In this document: one piece after another, positions 1-8,776 of the stretch
Position numbering within the stretch: the stretch's first letter is position 1
Layout: each line of letters begins with the position of its first letter
NCBI RefSeq assembly: GCF_003240565.2
Contig: NZ_CP117255.1
Span: 1,984,001-2,048,000 of the forward strand
DNA: 64,000 nt
Reading direction: 5' to 3'
From: Rhizobium tumorigenes
GTDB taxonomy: Bacteria > Pseudomonadota > Alphaproteobacteria > Rhizobiales > Rhizobiaceae
Notes under the pieces: model-generated
What the model saw: the letters and a program-made list of their open reading frames with translations, nothing else
Told to the model about the DNA's origin: nothing
The model's database searches: none
Made by a program: the position numbers and the translations under genes

Positions 1-132
1 GGCAAGCCGGTGTTCTCCGTCCAGCACCATCCGGAGGCTTCGCCCGGCCCGCAGGATAGCCACTACCTCTTCCGCCGTTTCATCAACATGGTGCGCGAGA
101 AGAAGGGTGAAACGGCACTCGCCGAACGCTGA
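1..132 (+). CDS. carA: Carbamoyl-phosphate synthase small chain, C-terminal end (partial)
   Basis: The window opens inside this gene; only the last 43 codons are present, ending at TGA 130-132. The fragment contains [16 protein letters not shown], the typical end of the class I glutamine amidotransferase domain of CarA, where the His and Glu belong to the Cys-His-Glu catalytic triad. CarA releases ammonia from glutamine for carbamoyl phosphate synthesis, feeding arginine and pyrimidine biosynthesis in the cytoplasm. The large subunit gene carB lies 12.5 kb downstream on the same strand, separated by unrelated genes. Identification is secure from the motif and from the presence of carB, although the start is outside the window. 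Confidence 0.93.
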   Translation, partial: GKPVFSVQHHPEASPGPQDSHYLFRRFINMVREKKGETALAER

Positions 133-259
133 ACCTTATCGCGGAGACTGAACGGAGCCCCGGCTGAATTTTCAGTCCAGGGCTTTTGGTATTGGATGGG
201 ATGCCACTGAGAAAATTGCTATCGGTAGGGGCGTGCAGGCGCGGCGAGACAAATACGAG

Positions 260-841
260 ATGGGCATGTCTGGGCAAAATCCGATCATCATTGCAGATGC
301 GGGGCCGTTGATCCGGCTCGCAGCAGCCGGCCTTCTGGATTCCATGCGCCTGACGAACCGCAGGATCGTTCTCGTTGATCGGATCGAGGAGGAAGTCTGC
401 GGCGACCCAACGAAACCCTTTGCAGCCGAGATATCAACCTGGATAGCGAGCATGAACGGCGCTATTGAGCATGCCGAAACGCTGGAGGGAATAGCGATCT
501 CAGCCTTGCGCAGTCGCGCCAAGAATCCGCTAGATCTTCAGAAATTGAAGCGTGCGATGCGCAACAGCGGTGAACGGGCGATCCGCGAATATGTGGAGAC
601 ACTCGACCCCCGCGATGCCGACGAAGCATTGGTACTGTACGAAGATGGCGCCGTGCCCAGCCTCATGGCAGCTGCAACGGTGCCAATGACGCTGATGAGC
701 ACGAGGGCGTTTGTCCGGATGATCTCCGAACGCGGCTATAATCGCGATGCCGTCCAGGCACTCGAGGCCATTGCTTCGATCTACAACCTCAAGCCAATCG
801 TCAGCACCGTAATCGAAGCCAACAGCTTGCCAGACGACTGA
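260..841 (+). CDS. PIN-domain-like protein, orphan (putative nuclease)
   Basis: A 193-residue protein whose N-terminus reads IIIADAGPLIRLAAAGLLD, the first strand, acidic residue and helix of a PIN-fold nuclease of the DUF3368/VapC-like kind. Further conserved-looking acidic positions follow (SGERAIREYVE, then DADEALVLYEDG), as expected for a metal-binding acidic pocket. PIN proteins usually cut RNA and often act as toxins, but the roughly 125 bases upstream leave no room for an ordinary antitoxin gene and none is seen downstream. The start is uncertain: ATG 260 and ATG 266 are both possible and neither has a strong ribosome binding site. The family assignment is moderate and toxin function is not claimed. 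Confidence 0.6.
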   Translation: MGMSGQNPIIIADAGPLIRLAAAGLLDSMRLTNRRIVLVDRIEEEVCGDPTKPFAAEISTWIASMNGAIEHAETLEGIAISALRSRAKNPLDLQKLKRAMRNSGERAIREYVETLDPRDADEALVLYEDGAVPSLMAAATVPMTLMSTRAFVRMISERGYNRDAVQALEAIASIYNLKPIVSTVIEANSLPDD

Positions 842-870
842 TCGTCACCAGTCATTCCCCGAGCGCTATT

Positions 871-2277
871 TCAATCAGCCAACTCGTCGCGGCCTTCCGC
901 CTTCACCAGCAGATAGAACCGCACGCAGAGCATCGTTGCCGCTGCCGCGAGACCGATGAGGAAGCCGAGCCAGATGCCGATGCCGCCGAGGCCGAGCGGA
1001 AAGGCCAGCACCCAGGCGAGCAGGAAGCCGATCGGCCAGTAGGCCACCAGAGCGATGATCATCGGCACTCGCGCGTCCTTCAGACCGCGTAATAGGCCGC
1101 TGGCGATAGCCTGCAACCCATCCACCAGTTGGAATATTCCGGCGACGACGATCAACGGCGCGGCATAGGCCAACACCTGCGGCGCCTCGGCAGAGGTCAC
1201 ATCGAGGAACCAGCTCCCGAAATATTCAGGCATCGTGGCAAACAGGATACCGCCGATGACGGACAGCGTCGAGGAGATGATGAGCACGGTAATCGCGGCG
1301 CGCACCAGTGCAGTGCGGTCGCCACGGCCGTGGGCGACGCCGACGAGAACGGTGGCCGCCTGCGAAAGCCCGAGCGGGATCATGAAGGCGATGGATGCCC
1401 ATTGCAGCGCAATGCCGTGGGCGGCAAGCTCGATGGTGCCGATCCTGCCGATCAGCAACGAGGCTGCGGTAAACAAGCTGACTTCGGCAAGGATGGTGAT
1501 GCTGATCGGCAGGCCGAGCCGCACAACGTCCCACAAGGCATGCCAGTCCGGCCGCCAAAGGCGAACGAAAATCTCATAGCGGCGTGTCTCGGCAACGCTC
1601 TGGACATAGCCGACGATGAACAGGAAGCCAGCCGTCTGCACCGCAAGCGCCACATAGGCGGCACCCCGCAGACCCATGGCAGGCAGGCCAAAATGGCCGA
1701 GCACCAGCCCGTAGGCCAGCAGCGCATTCATGGCGAGCATGGCGATGGTGACGTAGAGCACGATGCTCGCCCGCCCGATGGCGCTGACCAGCGAGCGGAT
1801 CACATTATAGAGCGACGCCGGCAGCAGCGCGAAATGGCCGATCGCGATATAGCCGGCCGCCAGTCTGGCGACATCCGGCTTCTGCCCGGCGGCAAGCAGA
1901 ATGTCCTCGGCGTAGTAAAACGCCGGTTGCATGATCAGCCAGTAGGCAACGGCCACCCACAGCCCCATCCGCAGAGAGCGGCGGACGCTGATGACGTCGT
2001 CGCGCCCATAGGCCTGCGCCACCATCGGAATGACGGCGATGGAAAAGCCGGAGCCGAAAATGAGGATGGTGAAAAGGAACTGGCCCGACAGCACCATGGC
2101 GGCCAGTTGCTCGGCCCCGAGCCTGCCGACGATCATCACATCCGTCGTGTTTATACCGAGCTGCGCCAGCTGTGCACCGATCAGCGGCACGCCAAGCATG
2201 ATTGCAGCGCGAAAATGCGCTGGCCAGGAATTATCATCGTTATGCGCAAAACGCTGCGCAAGCAAAGGCGTATCCAT
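871..2277 (-). CDS. MATE family multidrug efflux transporter
   Basis: The 468-residue product is a polytopic inner membrane protein with about 12 hydrophobic segments in two similar halves. The first segment motif, LGVPLIGAQLAQLGINTTD, followed by VMIVGRLGAEQLAA, is typical of NorM-type MATE exporters, which pump cationic drugs or secondary metabolites out in exchange for Na+ or H+. Translation is assigned from ATG 2277; an open frame runs much further upstream but only as the antisense shadow of the next gene, and homologues begin near this Met. It lies 146 bases downstream of an MFS exporter in the same direction. The substrate cannot be read from sequence. Confidence 0.9.
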   Translation of the reverse strand: MDTPLLAQRFAHNDDNSWPAHFRAAIMLGVPLIGAQLAQLGINTTDVMIVGRLGAEQLAAMVLSGQFLFTILIFGSGFSIAVIPMVAQAYGRDDVISVRRSLRMGLWVAVAYWLIMQPAFYYAEDILLAAGQKPDVARLAAGYIAIGHFALLPASLYNVIRSLVSAIGRASIVLYVTIAMLAMNALLAYGLVLGHFGLPAMGLRGAAYVALAVQTAGFLFIVGYVQSVAETRRYEIFVRLWRPDWHALWDVVRLGLPISITILAEVSLFTAASLLIGRIGTIELAAHGIALQWASIAFMIPLGLSQAATVLVGVAHGRGDRTALVRAAITVLIISSTLSVIGGILFATMPEYFGSWFLDVTSAEAPQVLAYAAPLIVVAGIFQLVDGLQAIASGLLRGLKDARVPMIIALVAYWPIGFLLAWVLAFPLGLGGIGIWLGFLIGLAAAATMLCVRFYLLVKAEGRDELAD

Positions 2278-2423
2278 GTCGAAAGTCTCGTCGTTCGCTG
2301 CGCTGATCGACCGGACGGGTCGCAAGCGTTTCGGGCGCTGGTAGCGCAAATAGGCTTCATAAGCCAGTCGCGAGAGCAATTTTGACGAAGAATGCGGCAA
2401 ATTCCATGAGGAATGACTAAGCC

Positions 2424-3662
2424 TTAGGCATTTTCTTGCATGTCTCGCGCTTTCGAGCGCACCCTGACCACAAAGACCACAAGCGCCACCAGCAGGAAGA
2501 CCGATGCCAGTGCGTAGGGAGCCCCGGCAAAGACGATGGGTGCGCTGGGACCGGTGAACCAACCGAACAACTGGGTGAAGATCAGTGGCCCGATGATCGT
2601 CGTCAGGCTGGAAAGGCTGCTCATAGCACCCTGCAACTCGCCCTGCGCCGAGGCCGGCACAGAGGCTGAGGCAATGCTGCGCAGCGGCGCATCCGCCACG
2701 CTTTCCAACGCAGTCGCAACGATGACCGCATAGACCATCCACCCCTCCCAGGCGAAGGCATAGCCGGCAAGACCAGCGGTACAGAAAGCAAGACCGACCA
2801 GCGCCGTCCGCCATTCGCCGAGGACGGGCACCAGGCGCGGCATGACGAAGCCCATGACGACGGCACTGCCGATGCCGAACACGCCGAGCGACAGACCGAT
2901 CTGCCGCTCGTTCCAGCCGTACCGGTCGGCGCTGACGAAAGGCCAGACGGCGGGATAGACGGTGTGGGCCAGCCAGTAGAGGAAAAACACCAGGCCGATC
3001 CAGCCGATGCCGGGATAGCTGCGCATCTGCTTCAGCGCACCGAAAGGGTTGGCCCGCGAGAGGTCGAACCGGCGTCGGTTCTTCGCTTCCAGCGTCTCGG
3101 GCAACATGAAGCAGGCGAGCACGAAGTTGACCAGCGACACGAATGCAGCGCCGAAAAACGGCACGCGCGGACCGAACCCGCCGAGAAAACCGCCGATAAT
3201 CGGCCCGAGCACGAATCCCACGCCGAAAGCGATGCCGATCAGCCCGAAATTTTTCGAGCGGTTCTGGTCATTGCTGACATCGGCGATGTAAGCCGAGCAT
3301 GTGGCGATGCTGGCACCGCTGATGCCGGCCAGGATTCGACCAACGAACAGCATCCAGTAACTTGTCGCCAGCGCGCAGATCAGGTTGTCGATGGCAAAGG
3401 TCAGTACCGACGCCAACAGGACAGGCCGGCGCCCGAATCGATCCGAGAGATTGCCGATGAACGGCGCAAACAGGAACTGCATGCCGGCATAGGCGAGCAG
3501 CAGCCATCCCCCTTCCACCGCAGCCTCGCTGATCGAGGCCCCCGTCAATTCCTCGAGATAGGCCGGCAGCACCGGCATAATGATGGCAATGCCGATGATG
3601 TCGAGGAGCAGGATGACAAAAACGAGGAAGAGGCCGCGGCGGGCAAATGTCGGATCGATCAT
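2424..3662 (-). CDS. MFS transporter, tetracycline-resistance (TetA/TCR) type
   Basis: A 412-residue, 12-segment major facilitator protein. It shows the motif A region GNLSDRFGRRPVLLAS between segments 2 and 3 and motif C-like GIAFGVGFVLGPIIGGFLGG in segment 5, the pattern of drug:proton antiporters, including TetA-like proteins. The N-terminus with LLDIIGIAIIMPVLPAYLEEL is the standard TetA/TCR-type opening. The acidic residue of segment 1 is present. It is followed by the MATE exporter in the same orientation, suggesting a small efflux locus, although the 146-base gap leaves co-transcription open. Whether it exports tetracycline is not known; chromosomal members of this family often have other substrates. 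Confidence 0.88.
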   Translation of the reverse strand: MIDPTFARRGLFLVFVILLLDIIGIAIIMPVLPAYLEELTGASISEAAVEGGWLLLAYAGMQFLFAPFIGNLSDRFGRRPVLLASVLTFAIDNLICALATSYWMLFVGRILAGISGASIATCSAYIADVSNDQNRSKNFGLIGIAFGVGFVLGPIIGGFLGGFGPRVPFFGAAFVSLVNFVLACFMLPETLEAKNRRRFDLSRANPFGALKQMRSYPGIGWIGLVFFLYWLAHTVYPAVWPFVSADRYGWNERQIGLSLGVFGIGSAVVMGFVMPRLVPVLGEWRTALVGLAFCTAGLAGYAFAWEGWMVYAVIVATALESVADAPLRSIASASVPASAQGELQGAMSSLSSLTTIIGPLIFTQLFGWFTGPSAPIVFAGAPYALASVFLLVALVVFVVRVRSKARDMQENA

Positions 3663-3834
3663 GATAGGCGCCTGTGTTGGTACATCCGGCCGTTTGAAGA
3701 GACAGAACGGGAACGCGAAACCGCAGTACTTGTCGGCGCCATCCTAGCGCAGAAACAATGGGTGAACAGATCAAATTTATTGATCGATAAGTTGCGAAAA
3801 CCCGTTCCAAAACAGAACATTAGATATCGATATT

Positions 3835-4746
3835 TCACGGCTGGGCGGCCCGCCTCTGATCGGCCTTTAAAAAATCCACGAAGGCGCGCAGCGGCCCGGG
3901 CATCTGCCGGCGGCTGGCATAGTAGAGGTAAGGTCCGGGAAACCGGCTGACCCATTCGTCGAGAATAAGGACCAGCTCTCCCTTTGCGACGGCTGGCGCG
4001 ACAATCTCTTCGAAGCAGCGCAGCACGCCCAGTCCGCGCACGGCGGCACCGACCTCGATCTCGAGCGAATCGGTGATCAGCGAGGCCGGCGGCGACAGGA
4101 CGAGGCTCTCCTCGCCTCGCTCGAATTCCCAAAGTCCCACCGAACGGCTGACGAAGCGGTGTCGGATGCAGCGGTGCTCGAGCAGGTCGCTCGGATGTTG
4201 CGGCGTACCATTGGCTTCGAGATAGGCCGGAGACGCGGCGGTAACATAACGCTGCTCGCGCGGCCCGAGCGGTACCGCGATCATGTCCTGTTCCAGCCTC
4301 TCGCCATAGCGCACACCGGCGTCGAAGCCGGCGGCCAGCACGTCGATGAAGCTATCGTCGGCAGCCACCTCCAGCCGGATATCCGGATAGAGCGCCATGA
4401 AACGACCAAGCAGCCCGGGCATGATATAGCGGGCAACGATGGAGGGGATGTTCAGCTTCAACGTGCCGGCCGGGTTATCGTCGGAACTGTTGAGTTGATC
4501 GAGTGCGGCAGCAACATCGCTGAACGCAGGCGCCAGTCGCTCCATCAGCCGCTCGCCGGCCTCCGTCGGGGTAACGCTGCGGGTGGTACGGTTCAACAGC
4601 CGCAGGCCGAGCTTTTCCTCCAGTCGGCGCACCGCCTCGCTAAGCGCAGAAGGCGAGACGTTGCGCTTGCGGGCGGCGGCGCGAAAACTGCGCTCTCGGG
4701 CAACGGCATGGAAGGCGGCGAGATCGCCGAGCGGCAGGTCGTCCAT
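3835..4746 (-). CDS. LysR-family transcriptional regulator
   Basis: A 303-residue LysR-type regulator. The N-terminal winged helix (about residues 5-65) contains LAAFHAVARERSFRAAARK and SPSALSEAVRRLEEKLGLRLLNRTTR, and the rest is the two-lobed periplasmic-binding-like effector domain. It is transcribed away from the aldo/keto reductase gene, with 114 bases between the two start codons. This is the classic arrangement in which the LysR protein controls both itself and its neighbour. The aldo/keto reductase is therefore the likely target. The effector is unknown. Confidence 0.9.
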   Translation of the reverse strand: MDDLPLGDLAAFHAVARERSFRAAARKRNVSPSALSEAVRRLEEKLGLRLLNRTTRSVTPTEAGERLMERLAPAFSDVAAALDQLNSSDDNPAGTLKLNIPSIVARYIMPGLLGRFMALYPDIRLEVAADDSFIDVLAAGFDAGVRYGERLEQDMIAVPLGPREQRYVTAASPAYLEANGTPQHPSDLLEHRCIRHRFVSRSVGLWEFERGEESLVLSPPASLITDSLEIEVGAAVRGLGVLRCFEEIVAPAVAKGELVLILDEWVSRFPGPYLYYASRRQMPGPLRAFVDFLKADQRRAAQP

Positions 4747-4860
4747 TGTGCAAAATTCCGTACGGCCTGTTTCTCAATATACCGATTATCGCACAACACG
4801 CGACGGAGTAAACGTCTTTCGAAGACTTCAGACGGAAGTCGGCCATCAAGGAGAATGAGC

Positions 4861-5865
4861 ATGGAAAAGGTTCGTCTGGGCAACACCGGCCCTGAAGTAT
4901 CGTCAATCGGCCTCGGCTGCATGGGCATGTCCGGCATGTACGGTCCATCGGACCGGGCAGAAAGCATCGGCACCATCCACGCGACCCTCGAAGCAGGCGT
5001 CAATCTGCTCGACACCGGCGACTTCTATGGCATGGGCCACAACGAGATGCTGATCGGCGAAGCCATCAAGGGCCGCAATCGCGACGACTTCCTGCTCAGC
5101 GTCAAGTTCGGTGCGCTCCGCGATCCCGCCGGCGGCTGGAGCGGCTATGACTGCCGGCCTGCGGCGATCAAGAACTTCGTCGCCTACACGCTGCAGCGGC
5201 TTGGCGTCGACCACATCGACATCTACCGCCCGGCGCGCCTCGATCCGAGCGTGCCGATAGAGGAGACGGTTGGAGCCATCGCCGACCTCATCAAGGCCGG
5301 ATATGTCCGCCATATCGGCCTTTCGGAAGTCGGTGCCGACACCATCCGCCGGGCAGCAGCCGTGCACGAAATCGTCGATCTGCAGATCGAGTACTCGCTG
5401 ATCTCGCGCGGCATCGAGGAGACGATCCTGCCGACGTGCCGCGAACTCGGCATTGCCATCACCGCCTACGGCGTCCTGTCCAGGGGGCTGATCAGCGGCC
5501 ACTGGCAGAAGGATGGCGGCAAGTCCAAGGGGGATTTCCGCGCCTTCAGCCCGCGCTTCCAGGAAGGAAATATCGATCAGAACCTCGCACTGGTAGAGGC
5601 GCTTCGCACAGTCGCGAAAGCCCGGAATGCCTCGGTCGCGCAGATTGCCATTGCCTGGGTGGCGGCCAAGGGTGCGGACATCATCCCCCTCGTCGGCGCC
5701 CGCCGTCGCGACCGCCTGAGCGAGGCGCTCGGCTCGCAGGCCGTGCATCTTTCCGCCGACGATCTCGCAGCCATCGAGACGGCTGTCCCGAAAGATGCTG
5801 CCGCCGGCGACCGATACCCGACTGCCATGCTGGCCCACATGGACAGCGAAAAAGGCCGCCATTGA
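4861..5865 (+). CDS. Aldo/keto reductase with substituted catalytic His
   Basis: A 334-residue NADPH-dependent aldo/keto reductase of the (beta/alpha)8 barrel family, close to the YakC/AKR13 group. The start at ATG 4861 follows an AAGGAG ribosome site. Catalytic Asp51 (LLDTGDFYG), Tyr56 and Lys82 (SVKFG) are visible. The position that normally carries the fourth tetrad residue, His in the pattern HRxDP, reads IYRPARLDP here, giving Ala125. The cofactor-binding C-terminus IIPLVGARRRDRLSEAL is intact. The enzyme probably still folds and binds NADPH, but its reductase activity may be altered. It is divergent from a LysR regulator that probably controls it. The substrate is unknown. Confidence 0.88.
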   Translation: MEKVRLGNTGPEVSSIGLGCMGMSGMYGPSDRAESIGTIHATLEAGVNLLDTGDFYGMGHNEMLIGEAIKGRNRDDFLLSVKFGALRDPAGGWSGYDCRPAAIKNFVAYTLQRLGVDHIDIYRPARLDPSVPIEETVGAIADLIKAGYVRHIGLSEVGADTIRRAAAVHEIVDLQIEYSLISRGIEETILPTCRELGIAITAYGVLSRGLISGHWQKDGGKSKGDFRAFSPRFQEGNIDQNLALVEALRTVAKARNASVAQIAIAWVAAKGADIIPLVGARRRDRLSEALGSQAVHLSADDLAAIETAVPKDAAAGDRYPTAMLAHMDSEKGRH

Positions 5866-5990
5866 GTTTTAAGTGATGGGAACAGCCCGGAACATGACGA
5901 TACGGGCTGGTAAGCTTCAAACAAGACTGAATTGGCAATGAGACAACGGGGCAAAAACTACGATTACCGCGTCTCTTGAAAGCCGATTTT

Positions 5991-7802
5991 ATGAACCAGT
6001 ACGTCGTGCCTTTGTCTCCCGAGCCGTCAGCCCTGCCCGCCATCCTCGGCCGAACTGCAGAATTGCTGGGCGCGGCAGACTATCATGGTGCCATCGCCCT
6101 CCTCCAGTCGGAGCACAGGCTCGTCAGCGGCGAACCTGTCGCCTGCAATACGCTCGCCTATCTCCTGATCCAGGTCGACAGGCCATTGGAAGCAATTTCC
6201 TGGTTCGAAACATCGCTGCGCATCCGACCGGACGACATCCAGGCGCTGAACGGCTTGGCGATGGCACTGCGATCGACGGGCGATGCGGCAGGTGCCTTGC
6301 AATGCTACGACAGGCTCGTGACCTTGCGGCCGGACGATGCTGTCTGCTGGTACAACCGCGGCGACCTGCAGGCCGAGGGCTGGCACCTGCAAGAGGCCCT
6401 GTCCAGTCTCGACCGGTCGATTGCCCTGAAAAACGATCATGCCCCGGCCTTCGTCAAGCGTAGCCATGTGCTGGAATCGCTGGGCGACCTGCCGGCGGCG
6501 ATCGATGCCGCTGCCCGCGCCTGCACACTTCAGCCGGCCGACGTCTCTTCCTGGTCGTTGCTCGGAGATCTCCTGCAGAAGGCTGGCAACCTCGGCCAGG
6601 CGATTGCGGCCTACGAACGCGCCCTGACGCTCTCGCCCGATGATATCTCGTGTATGACGAACCTCGGCGTCGCCCTGAAGGCTGCCGGAATGATGGACGA
6701 AGCGCTGCTGGCCGCTCGTGCCGTGCTGGCACTCGAACCCGGCAATCAGGACGCGCTGCTTCTCTGCGGCAACGCCGAACTGCATCTCGGCAACACTGAT
6801 GCCGCAAGGGTGAGCTTTCTTGCCGCCGCCAAGGCCGGCGTGGCCTGCAGCTATCCAGCATCGCAGCAGCCGGCAGCTTTCCGGGCGCTGATGCTGTTCT
6901 CGCCCTTTGCAGGCAATACGCCCTACGAAGATCTCATCCGGAATGTCCGCTTCGATACGGACCTAGTGATCGTGCTGGAGAACCACTACTACGATGTCGC
7001 GGCACTCGCCAAAAGTGCCGACGTCGTCGTCAACCTCATCTCCGATGCCGACCTCGGCCTCGACATGATCGGCGCGCTCGGTGAACTCGTCGCGTCGTTG
7101 CGCAAACCGGTAATCAATCATCCGGCGCTGATCGTCGGAACCGACCGCCAGACAATCTCACGACGCCTGGTCGCCGTCCGCGATACTGTCGTGCCCGCCA
7201 CCGTCCGTATCGGCGCGGCCGAACTCCTGCGCCGCCTTGCCGATGGCGAGAGCCACGCCTTTCCGCTGATCGTGCGCAATGCCGGCACGCATGGCGGCGA
7301 GAAGATGGAAGTTGTGGCCAGCCGGCAAGAATTGCGGACTTTTGCCGAGCAAGCAGGCGATCAGCCGCTCTATCTCACAGACTTCGTGGACTATCGCTCG
7401 CCGGACGGTTTCTTTCGAAAATACCGGCTGATTTTCGTCGGCGACGAGATCTTTCCCTATCATCTGGCGATCGGCGAAAGCTGGAAAGTCCATCATATCT
7501 CGACACGCATGACGGAACTCGAATGGATGCGCCGTGAGGAAGAGGCTTTCCTGGAAAAGCCGACGCATGTCTTCGGCCCATCCGCCATGGCAGCCCTCGA
7601 GACCATCAGGCGCATCGTCAATCTCGATTATTTCGGCATTGACTGCTCAATCGATGAGAATGGCAAGGTCGTGGTCTTCGAGGTCAACGCCACCATGCTG
7701 GTCCATCTCCACAATGAAGGCTTCGAATACAAGACGCCGCATGTCATGAAGATCAAGGCGGCTTTCGAACAGCTCCTGGAGAAGCGGGCGTCCGCCGGCT
7801 GA
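5991..7802 (+). CDS. TPR-repeat protein with ATP-grasp-like C-terminal domain
   Basis: A 603-residue soluble protein with two parts. Residues about 10-270 are tandem 34-residue tetratricopeptide repeats (for example ALQCYDRLVTLRPDDAVCWYN and AIAAYERALTLSPDDISCM), a protein-binding solenoid. Residues about 290-600 look like an ATP-grasp fold: YRLIFVGDEIFPYHLAI, then DYFGIDCSIDENG and VVFEVNATM, where the late Asp, Glu and Asn match metal-ATP ligands of the RimK/D-Ala-D-Ala ligase superfamily. Such enzymes join a carboxylate to an amine. No peptide precursor gene is seen beside it. ATG 5991 was chosen over a TTG five codons upstream because it has a better-spaced GAAAG site. Confidence 0.7.
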   Translation: MNQYVVPLSPEPSALPAILGRTAELLGAADYHGAIALLQSEHRLVSGEPVACNTLAYLLIQVDRPLEAISWFETSLRIRPDDIQALNGLAMALRSTGDAAGALQCYDRLVTLRPDDAVCWYNRGDLQAEGWHLQEALSSLDRSIALKNDHAPAFVKRSHVLESLGDLPAAIDAAARACTLQPADVSSWSLLGDLLQKAGNLGQAIAAYERALTLSPDDISCMTNLGVALKAAGMMDEALLAARAVLALEPGNQDALLLCGNAELHLGNTDAARVSFLAAAKAGVACSYPASQQPAAFRALMLFSPFAGNTPYEDLIRNVRFDTDLVIVLENHYYDVAALAKSADVVVNLISDADLGLDMIGALGELVASLRKPVINHPALIVGTDRQTISRRLVAVRDTVVPATVRIGAAELLRRLADGESHAFPLIVRNAGTHGGEKMEVVASRQELRTFAEQAGDQPLYLTDFVDYRSPDGFFRKYRLIFVGDEIFPYHLAIGESWKVHHISTRMTELEWMRREEEAFLEKPTHVFGPSAMAALETIRRIVNLDYFGIDCSIDENGKVVVFEVNATMLVHLHNEGFEYKTPHVMKIKAAFEQLLEKRASAG

Positions 7803-7830
7803 AAGGCCTCTCAGGCTATTCCGGCGGCGT

Positions 7831-8679
7831 TCAGGTCGAATTCCCCTCGCGAGCACGTTGACGCTCTGCGGCAAGCACGCGGATGCGGTCGGCGATACCT
7901 GGGTCGACTGGATTGTAGATGAACAGACTGAGGTCGGGCCGGCCGTCGACGGCGAAGGCGGAGTATTCCAGTTCAACCAGTCCGAGAATCGGGTGGAGGA
8001 GCCGCTTCAGGCCGTCGCCGTGGATCTTGACGTCGTTTTCCCGCCATAACGCCGTGAATTCGGGGCTGGCCTGACACAGTTCCTCGACGAGATCGGCAAC
8101 CTCGGAAACCGCACCCGCCCGGGCCACATCGGCCCTGAAAGCGCTGACGACGACGCGCGCGACACTTTCCCAATCATGCTGCTTGCCCTTGATGGAAGGA
8201 TTGCAGAACATCAGGCGCAGGATATTGCGCTGCTCTGCCGGAAGTGCGCCGTAGTCGGTCAAAACGACTGCTGAAGCCTGGTTCCAGGCGACGACATCCC
8301 AGGTGGCGGTCTTGATGAACGCAGGACTGGCGTCGAGCGTATCCAGCAGCCGTTGAAGACGGGGAGAGACGCCCTCGACCGATTTGTAGCAGACCTCGGG
8401 TGGTCGCCCGAGACCAAGCATGAACAGATGCTCGCGTTCCGGCTCTGTCAGCATCAGCCCGCTGGCAATCCGGTTCAGAACGTCGGCAGACGGTGCACCA
8501 CCGCGCCCCTGCTCCAGCCAAGTGTACCACGTCGGACTGATGTTGGCGCGCTGGGCGACCTCCTCCCTGCGCAGGCCAGGCGTCCGCCTGCGTCCGGAGA
8601 ATCCGAACGCCGCTGGATCGAGACGCGTGCGACGGTCCTTCAGGAAGGACGCCAGTGAACCTGCGGCATTTGTCGGCAT
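7831..8679 (-). CDS. XRE-family regulator with MmyB-like ligand-binding domain
   Basis: A 282-residue regulator. Residues about 5-75 form a helix-turn-helix with the family hallmark RRRTPGLRREEVAQRANIS and TWYTWLEQGR, and the C-terminal 200 residues match the MmyB-like PAS-type ligand-binding domain (for example TWDVVAWNQAS, which in the family contacts a fatty acid-like ligand). It is divergent from an SDR oxidoreductase gene with 97 bases between starts. This pairing is widespread, with the regulator normally controlling the reductase. An imperfect inverted repeat in the shared promoter could be its operator. Confidence 0.9.
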   Translation of the reverse strand: MPTNAAGSLASFLKDRRTRLDPAAFGFSGRRRTPGLRREEVAQRANISPTWYTWLEQGRGGAPSADVLNRIASGLMLTEPEREHLFMLGLGRPPEVCYKSVEGVSPRLQRLLDTLDASPAFIKTATWDVVAWNQASAVVLTDYGALPAEQRNILRLMFCNPSIKGKQHDWESVARVVVSAFRADVARAGAVSEVADLVEELCQASPEFTALWRENDVKIHGDGLKRLLHPILGLVELEYSAFAVDGRPDLSLFIYNPVDPGIADRIRVLAAERQRAREGNST

Positions 8680-8695
8680 GGCGATCCCGTTATAG

Positions 8696-8733
8696 TTTAT
8701 ACCCTGATAAGGTCACTACTTTAACAGGATAAA
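8696..8733. promoter_or_regulatory. Candidate operator in the mmyB-type regulator/SDR divergent promoter
   Basis: An A+T-rich imperfect inverted repeat lies between the two divergent genes. The left arm is about 8696-8710 (TTTATACCCTGATAA) and the right arm about 8720-8733 (TTTAACAGGATAAA). The arms share the order TTTAT, CC, TG, TAA when read inward. Its position, size and symmetry suit a dimeric XRE-type regulator. No experimental site is known to me; this is inference from symmetry and location. Confidence 0.4.
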
Positions 8734-8776
8734 TATGTCGGCGATAGTGATTGCACCCAACACAAGGAGGTCTATC

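Noticed and set aside
2278..2814. N-terminal extension of the MATE transporter
   Set aside because: The extra ~180 codons are the shadow of the MFS gene and lack homology; the family begins near ATG 2277.
3804..3818. GTTC-N7-GAAC near the MFS promoter as a second LexA box
   Set aside because: Half sites are inverted, whereas the alphaproteobacterial box is a direct repeat GTTC-N7-GTTC.
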